Source: Anisus vortex
Lineage: Eukaryota; Mollusca; Gastropoda; Planorbidae
Direction: 5' to 3'
Assembly (NCBI GenBank): GCA_949126835.1
Contig: OX421499.1
Coordinates: forward strand, 7,075,026-7,139,025
DNA: 64,000 bases
The notes below the pieces were generated by a model. That model was not told the origin of the DNA. It saw only the letters and a program-made list of their open reading frames with translations, and did not search any database. Positions 55,301 to 61,300 of this stretch are shown here, piece after piece. How positions within the stretch are numbered: position 1 is the stretch's first letter; every line of letters begins with the position of its first letter. The translations under genes were made by a program, and so were the position numbers.

Positions 55301-58300
55301 AGTACATCAAAGGCATCGCTCACTTCATCCACAGGTAGAACGTCAAGAGCAAGGAGCATCTTCAATGCCATTCGAACATTTTCCTCTTATACATATCACC
55401 GTTGTAGTCCGTTTTCCTGAATCTTTCTCCAGAGCGATTGTCCCAAATGAAAGTAACAGCCGTAGATGTGTGCTTGAGGAAATGCTTCAATGTTTGCAGC
55501 TTTAGAAGCTAGTTCATAGTCGATCTGTACACGTCTTGGAGCGAGTTCAGGTTTCAATGATTTGATTTCAGTCCACATTCGACAGTATGTGACGTGTTGC
55601 TTATTTGGGAGCAAAACAAAAACGCAGGGAAGCACATTGTTCCGTATCAAAGCATGCACAGTGTATACTTGATAGAATAGGTTTGGTGATACTTTGAATG
55701 TGCCATCACACATCCAATGTTCGGAGTCGTGCAAGGTTTGAAGAAACTGATCTGTGCTGAAAATAAGCATCAAATTAACATCTCCACGCCCACTGTCAAA
55801 GAGCAGGAATCTACGCTGGTCTGTTGTTTGTCTCAGTTGATCGGGTATCAACAGTTCTCCAACAGTAGCAGGAGCAGGAGGGAGGGATTGTTATCTGTTG
55901 CTTTCTGATGATCTGACGCAGCTGCTGCAACTTCTTCATTAACATCGGCGATTGCATCCTGCACATCTCTTCGTGTTGGATCCCATGTTGTGACTGTAAA
56001 CGTATAAGATAATTGAGCGTTTATCAAAGAGAACACTCTTTCCACATTGCCATTGCGTCCAGTGATTCAGAAATAAAGTTCACAAAATTTTAATAACTCT
56101 GAACAGCAAATTCCATTTGGGGAACTTTGAAAAAACAAACTCCACTGCTCATGCAAGAGTCTTTGAAAAAGCTTTGTTCATTCTTTTTTTGTACAAATTA
56201 TTTGAGATTGCAAAATTGGTCAAACAAATTAATGGCAAAAAAGTACTAGGAAATTGAATAAACTTCTCAATGTTTAGAGTAATTATCACCTTCTTAATTA
56301 ATTTAACCATCTTACTTGTAAACTAGGATAAAAGTTTCCCAATATGGCTAAATAGTTCTTGAAATAGGACATTTACCTTCACTCTTAAACGTGCATCCTT
56401 TGTCTTAATATCATTGTGAGTCACTAACGTTATATTTAGTAACAATAAAGCTGTTACATAGGTAAATTTGATTGTATGTTTGCAAGGGGAAGTGAGGTTG
56501 GGAAAGAGAAGATCGGTGGACAATTAATCTAACAACACATTAGATAACACAACCGAATTCATAACCCTTTTACTGCTAAAAATTCCGGTGTTTTGCTTTA
56601 CCCGTCCCATCCACTTATTGACAGTAAAAAAACAACATAAAAAGTTTAAAAAAAAAGATTCTTAAAAGCTTTGGCGTACAAAAACCGGACATTTTAAATA
56701 TTTTTAGCTTTGCCTGCCGGATGGAGGACACAGGGTTAAAAAGGACGGCATGTCCTCCATTTGCCGGACGTCTGGCAACCCTAGACTAGCATCACATTAT
56801 ATTATATGAGAAAATATATTGCGCATTTTCTGGAAAATTCGAAAATAGTCGCGACATATAAGGTCTCACAAAAATGTATTTCGTTAATTTTACAAAATAT
56901 TTCGTTAATTCCATTAAAAAATTATTAAAATTATTATTTCCTAGTTCGGTTTGTTAACAGTACGAAAAGGGAAGGTTTTAAAAGTCGAAATGACAAAATG
57001 ATTACGTCGCCCTTGTGTAGTCGCTCAAATGAGAGTCGCTGTTTTGACAGTCGCTGTTTTGACAGTCGCTGTTTTGACAGTCGCTATTTTGCCCCCGAGC
57101 CCTTGGAGATATCTCGCGTGGCACTAAAAAACTCTCTGCGTGCCATCTTTGCCACCACTTCTCTAGAGTTTCTAGGCTTAGCGATTCAATTATTGATGTT
57201 ACTTTTGTCAGTTGTGAATATTCGCTAGTAATGAACCTTGCAGCTCTTTTCTATTTTTTTTAAAAATAATATTATGTGTATCCTGGAAATCAGCAGTATC
57301 AATAAATTTTGCAGAATTTCCCGCCTCTAATAGTTGCTCCTAAAAGAATCGTCAATAGTGAAATAAAAACTGCAGTAATACACAGCGTGTGTAGCCTACC
57401 GCGAGGCACATGGTATTCTTGTATGACTTGTTACGTTCAAATTTTTTAGTTCTTCTGTTAATCTAGAAAAAGTACTTAAAGCGGGGCCTTTTCTTTAAAG
57501 TTCGCTCCCTCTAGCACCAAAACCTAGCTACGCCACTAGTTGAACCATTAGTTTACCAACAATATTTATACTAATTTAGGGCCTGTTTACCCGCTAGTCC
57601 TCTCATTGTCAACATCTTACTATTACGTATTCGTCCAAAATCTTTATGTACAATTTTCCGACCGCCTCCTTGAATAAGTTTTTGCTTGACATAGTAAAAG
57701 AAACACTCTTAAATCAAATGATTTATAGTAAATGAGTCGTTGTAGTAGCGGCCCCGTCATTTTTATAACTATTTTATATTCGTTATAACGGGCCGTCCAT
57801 TGATGACGCCATACCCCTAGGAGTGTAAGGATATGTGGCGATGAAGGAGGAAAACAAAGTTGAGGGGGGTGGGTAAATATTGGTCAAAATAGCATAACTA
57901 CTTCTATGAACGACCCCTAACATCTCCTTTTTATTGTGTGTTTGGAGCAGATCCCCTAGTTCTTTTTATACAGACATATTAACATTAGTTGAAAATCCCG
58001 TTAACGCTTAAAAGTTGTTGTTTTTTTACATAATATTAGATCTATACATTAGCAAACAAAAGTTTTTTTTACTATACTGCAAGTGTTTCTTATGTAACGT
58101 ATGTTAACGATCACTTACCTTTTAGTGAGAATGACGCCACTCCAGGCCAAAGCCTTTAGCTTCTATAAGAAAAACTGCATGTCCATTGAGATTGTCAAGG
58201 ATGGCGACCTTCAGAAGATCAATTTCCGGGTCAAAAACAGGGTAAAATGAAATAAAAGCATACTTTTAGAAACCTTAGGTTTCTTTTTTTTTATTTTCAG

Positions 58301-61300
58301 AATCTTTATCTTAGAATTGACACTTTGTACTTGTATTAGAATTGAAACGTTGTATTAGAATTGACACTTTGTATTTGTATTGGCATTGACACTTTGCAAA
58401 AATCCCACAAAAGATTGTGTTTTTGTAAGACTACTTGTTATACATTTGTTATTTTTGGTTTGTTTCGTTTCTCCGCAGCGAGTTTTGCGGGAAGAGGTGA
58501 AAGAAAAGTTGAAGTGGGGCGTGGACCGGTCGTCTCCTAGCAACAAGATCAGAGACCTGATGGGCTGGACAAAGGACATCATGAAAGACATTGCCTACCA
58601 GCAGAAAATACTGAAAAACCCCGTGGCCATCCTGTTGACCAAAGGCTGGTGAGTGGCGTTTAGTGATTAAAAATGCACCTGACTTTACCGTTGACCAACA
58701 ATGCATAAATAGTGCTGTAATATATTTGCAAATGGCGTTATGGTGATCTTGCGTTAGAGTTTTGGTAGAATTGTATGTGGCTGCGTGATTAATTTATGTT
58801 GTTTCTATTCGCTAAAGAAAATTATGTTGTAATGTGCTGGCCACACCAACCCTTAGTAGAAAAAAAAAATACTGAAAAAATTTCAACTCAATTTCAACCA
58901 AAAAGTTCCATTTAAGCTGTTTTTATTTTGACCATCTGCCCAACTGATGTCTTCGGACAAAAAACATTACACCAGAGCTTCAAACAATAGACTTTCTTGA
59001 TGGCAAGTAACGCGCTAACGCTGAGCCATCGTATCCCGTCCCTCCCAAAATCCTGAGAGTTATAGACTCGTGTAAGGGCAAGACTGATTAATTGACAATA
59101 CTTGTGTGTCAGAATACCTGTATTGTGTATTCACAATTGAATGTTTTGCTCTGCCCTAATCATAATAATGTTCACTATTTACTCTGCCCTACTCACACTT
59201 TCTTGCACTCCAATTTCACTAGTTACTTCTGCCTTAAAGACAATTTCTTGCCCTCCAATTTCACTAGTTACTTCTGCCTTAATGACAATTTATTGCACTC
59301 CAATTTCACTAGTTACTTCTGCCTTAATGACAATTTATTGCACTCCAATTTCACTAGTTACTTCTGCCTTAATGACAATTTCTTTCACTCCAATTTCACT
59401 AGTTACTTCTGCCTTAATGACAATTTCTTGCACTCCAATTTCACTAGTTACTTCTGCCTTAAAGACAATTTCTTGCCCTCCAATTTCACTAGTTACTTCT
59501 GCCTTAATGACAATTTCTTGCACTCCAATTTCACTAGTTACTTCTGCCTTAATGACAATTTCTTTCACTCCAATTTCACTAGTTACTTCTGCGTTAATGA
59601 CAATTTCTTTCACTCCAATTTCACTAGTTACTTCTGCCTTAATGACAATTTCTTGCACTCCAATTTCACTAGTTACTTCTGCCTTAATGACAATTTCTTG
59701 CACTCCAATTTCACTAGTTACTTCTGCCTTAATGACAATTTCTCTCACTCTAATTTCATTAGTTACTTCTGCCTTAATGACAATTTCTTGCACTCCAATT
59801 TCACTAGTTACTTCTGCCTTAATGACAATTTCTTGCACTCCAATTTCACTAGTTACTCCTGCCTTAATGACAATTTATTAAAGTTCAATTTCACTAGTTA
59901 CTCCTGCCTTAATGACAATTTATTAAAGTTCAATTTCACTAGTTACTCCTGCCTTAATGACAATTTATTAAAGTTCAATTTCACTAGTTACTTCTGCCTT
60001 AATGACAATGTCTTGCACTCCAATTTCACTAGTTACTTCTGCCTTAATGACAATGTCTTGCACTCCAATTTCACTAGTTACTTCTGCCTGAATGACAATT
60101 TCTTGCACTCCAATTTCACTAGTTACTTCTGCCTTAATGACAATTTCTTGCACTCCAATTTCACTAGTTACTTCTGCCTTAATGACAATTTCTTTCACTC
60201 CAATTTCACTAGTTACTTCTGCCTTAATGACAATTTCTTGCACTCCAATTTCACTAGTTACTTCTGCCTTAATGACAATTTCTTGCACTCCAATTTCACT
60301 AGTTACTTCTGCCTTAATGACAATTTATTACAGTTCAATTTCACTAGTTACTCCTGCCTTAATGACAATTTATTAAAGTTCAATTTCACTAGTTACTCCT
60401 GCCTTAATGACAATTTATTAAAGTTCAATTTCACTAGTTACTTCTGCCTTAATGACAATGTCTTGCACTCCAATTTCACTAGTTACTTCTGCCTTAATGA
60501 CAATGTCTTGCACTCCAATTTCACTAGTTACTTCTGCCTGAATGACAATTTCTTGCACTCCAATTTCACTAGTTACTTCTGCCTGAATGACAATTTCTTG
60601 CACTCCAATTTCACTAGTTACTTCTGCCTGAATGACAATTTCTTGCACTCCAATTTCACTAGTTACTTCTGCCTTAATGACAATTTCTTGCACTTCATCA
60701 CTTCCTCTAGGCTCGTGTGGAACCACCTGGTGACCATCATCAGTTTCGCCATCAACATCCTGATGCTGGTCACGTGGGAGGCCAAGGCGTCCTTGGAGAC
60801 ACCGGGCATCATGACCAACATGACCGGAATCCCGCCATTACTCAGGGAGTAAGCATTGAACTTTTTTGTACACACACAAAATATTATATTCTTTTGTTGC
60901 GTTTTCATGTCGTTTAGTTTGTACTGTGTTCTAATCAGGATTTAAAGTACCAGTAAATAAGCACAAGTCAGTATAAGGGTAACGGGAATTCAAAAACGTT
61001 CACTGTAGTAACTGTGAATACACAATTAAAATATAGACATCTGTCACTGTCATGAAAAAAACTAAAAATATAATAGCTATATAGTAAGTTTCTCCCTTTT
61101 AAACAGTATCTCCTCAAAATAGATTCGATTTAGACTATCGCTACATTTAAAGGATATTGTTTTAATTTTTAGTAAAAAGCAAGCGCTTGAAACTTTTTTT
61201 TTTTACAAGGAGCTATGAAGTCATTTAACAACTCACACTATGTATACTCTTTCCTACATCCTAACCCTACCCGTGACGTCATAGATTGATAACTTCACAT

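Larger units (their letters stand above)
54511..57101 (-). mobile_element. Level 4: Mutator-like element (MULE), 2.6 kb
   Basis: A 9-bp direct repeat cttggagat occurs exactly at 54502-54510 and 57102-57110. The ends gggcaaaatagcgactgtca and gacagtcgctattttgccc are inverted, with stacked aacagcgactgtc subterminal units at 54519-54668 and 57020-57090. A MULE transposase fragment lies inside on the minus strand. TSD size and transposase both fit MULEs. Confidence 0.88.
53326..57159. mobile_element. Level 3: hAT-like element with 7/8 TSD
   Basis: Flanked by cctctaga (53318-53325) and tctctaga (57160-57167). The left end ccaaggtttggcaacgtttt and the right end gcgtgccatctttgccacca resemble both ends of 20169-20374. 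It carries the MULE as a further insertion. Confidence 0.72.
52994..57255. mobile_element. Level 2: 'cagacgctcc' repeat split by insertion
   Basis: Left part ttatatattacagacgctcc ... cttctgtcctctaga (to 53325). Right part from 57160, tctctagagtttctaggctt ... attcgctagtaatgaacctt gc, which continues the copy at 48660-48750. Confidence 0.72.
51153..57538. mobile_element. Level 1 of nested intron: hAT-like element with perfect 8-bp TSD
   Basis: tagtagcgtagcaagg at the left and cctagctacgccacta at the right are inverted ends. gttgaacc is duplicated exactly at 51145-51152 and 57539-57546. Between the ends lie later insertions; the element's own sequence (tttttagtaataaacatttt, agggggatcttttcgagta) is non-coding. 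About 6.4 kb including the insertions. Confidence 0.82.

Noticed and set aside
55248..55908. + strand ORFs opposite the MULE transposase
   Set aside because: Shadows of the minus-strand transposase.
59092..60852. 586-codon ORF as an independent gene
   Set aside because: It is a 45-bp minisatellite joined to exon 36; the only supported coding part is 60711-60848. Kept as a finding because of the frame continuity.
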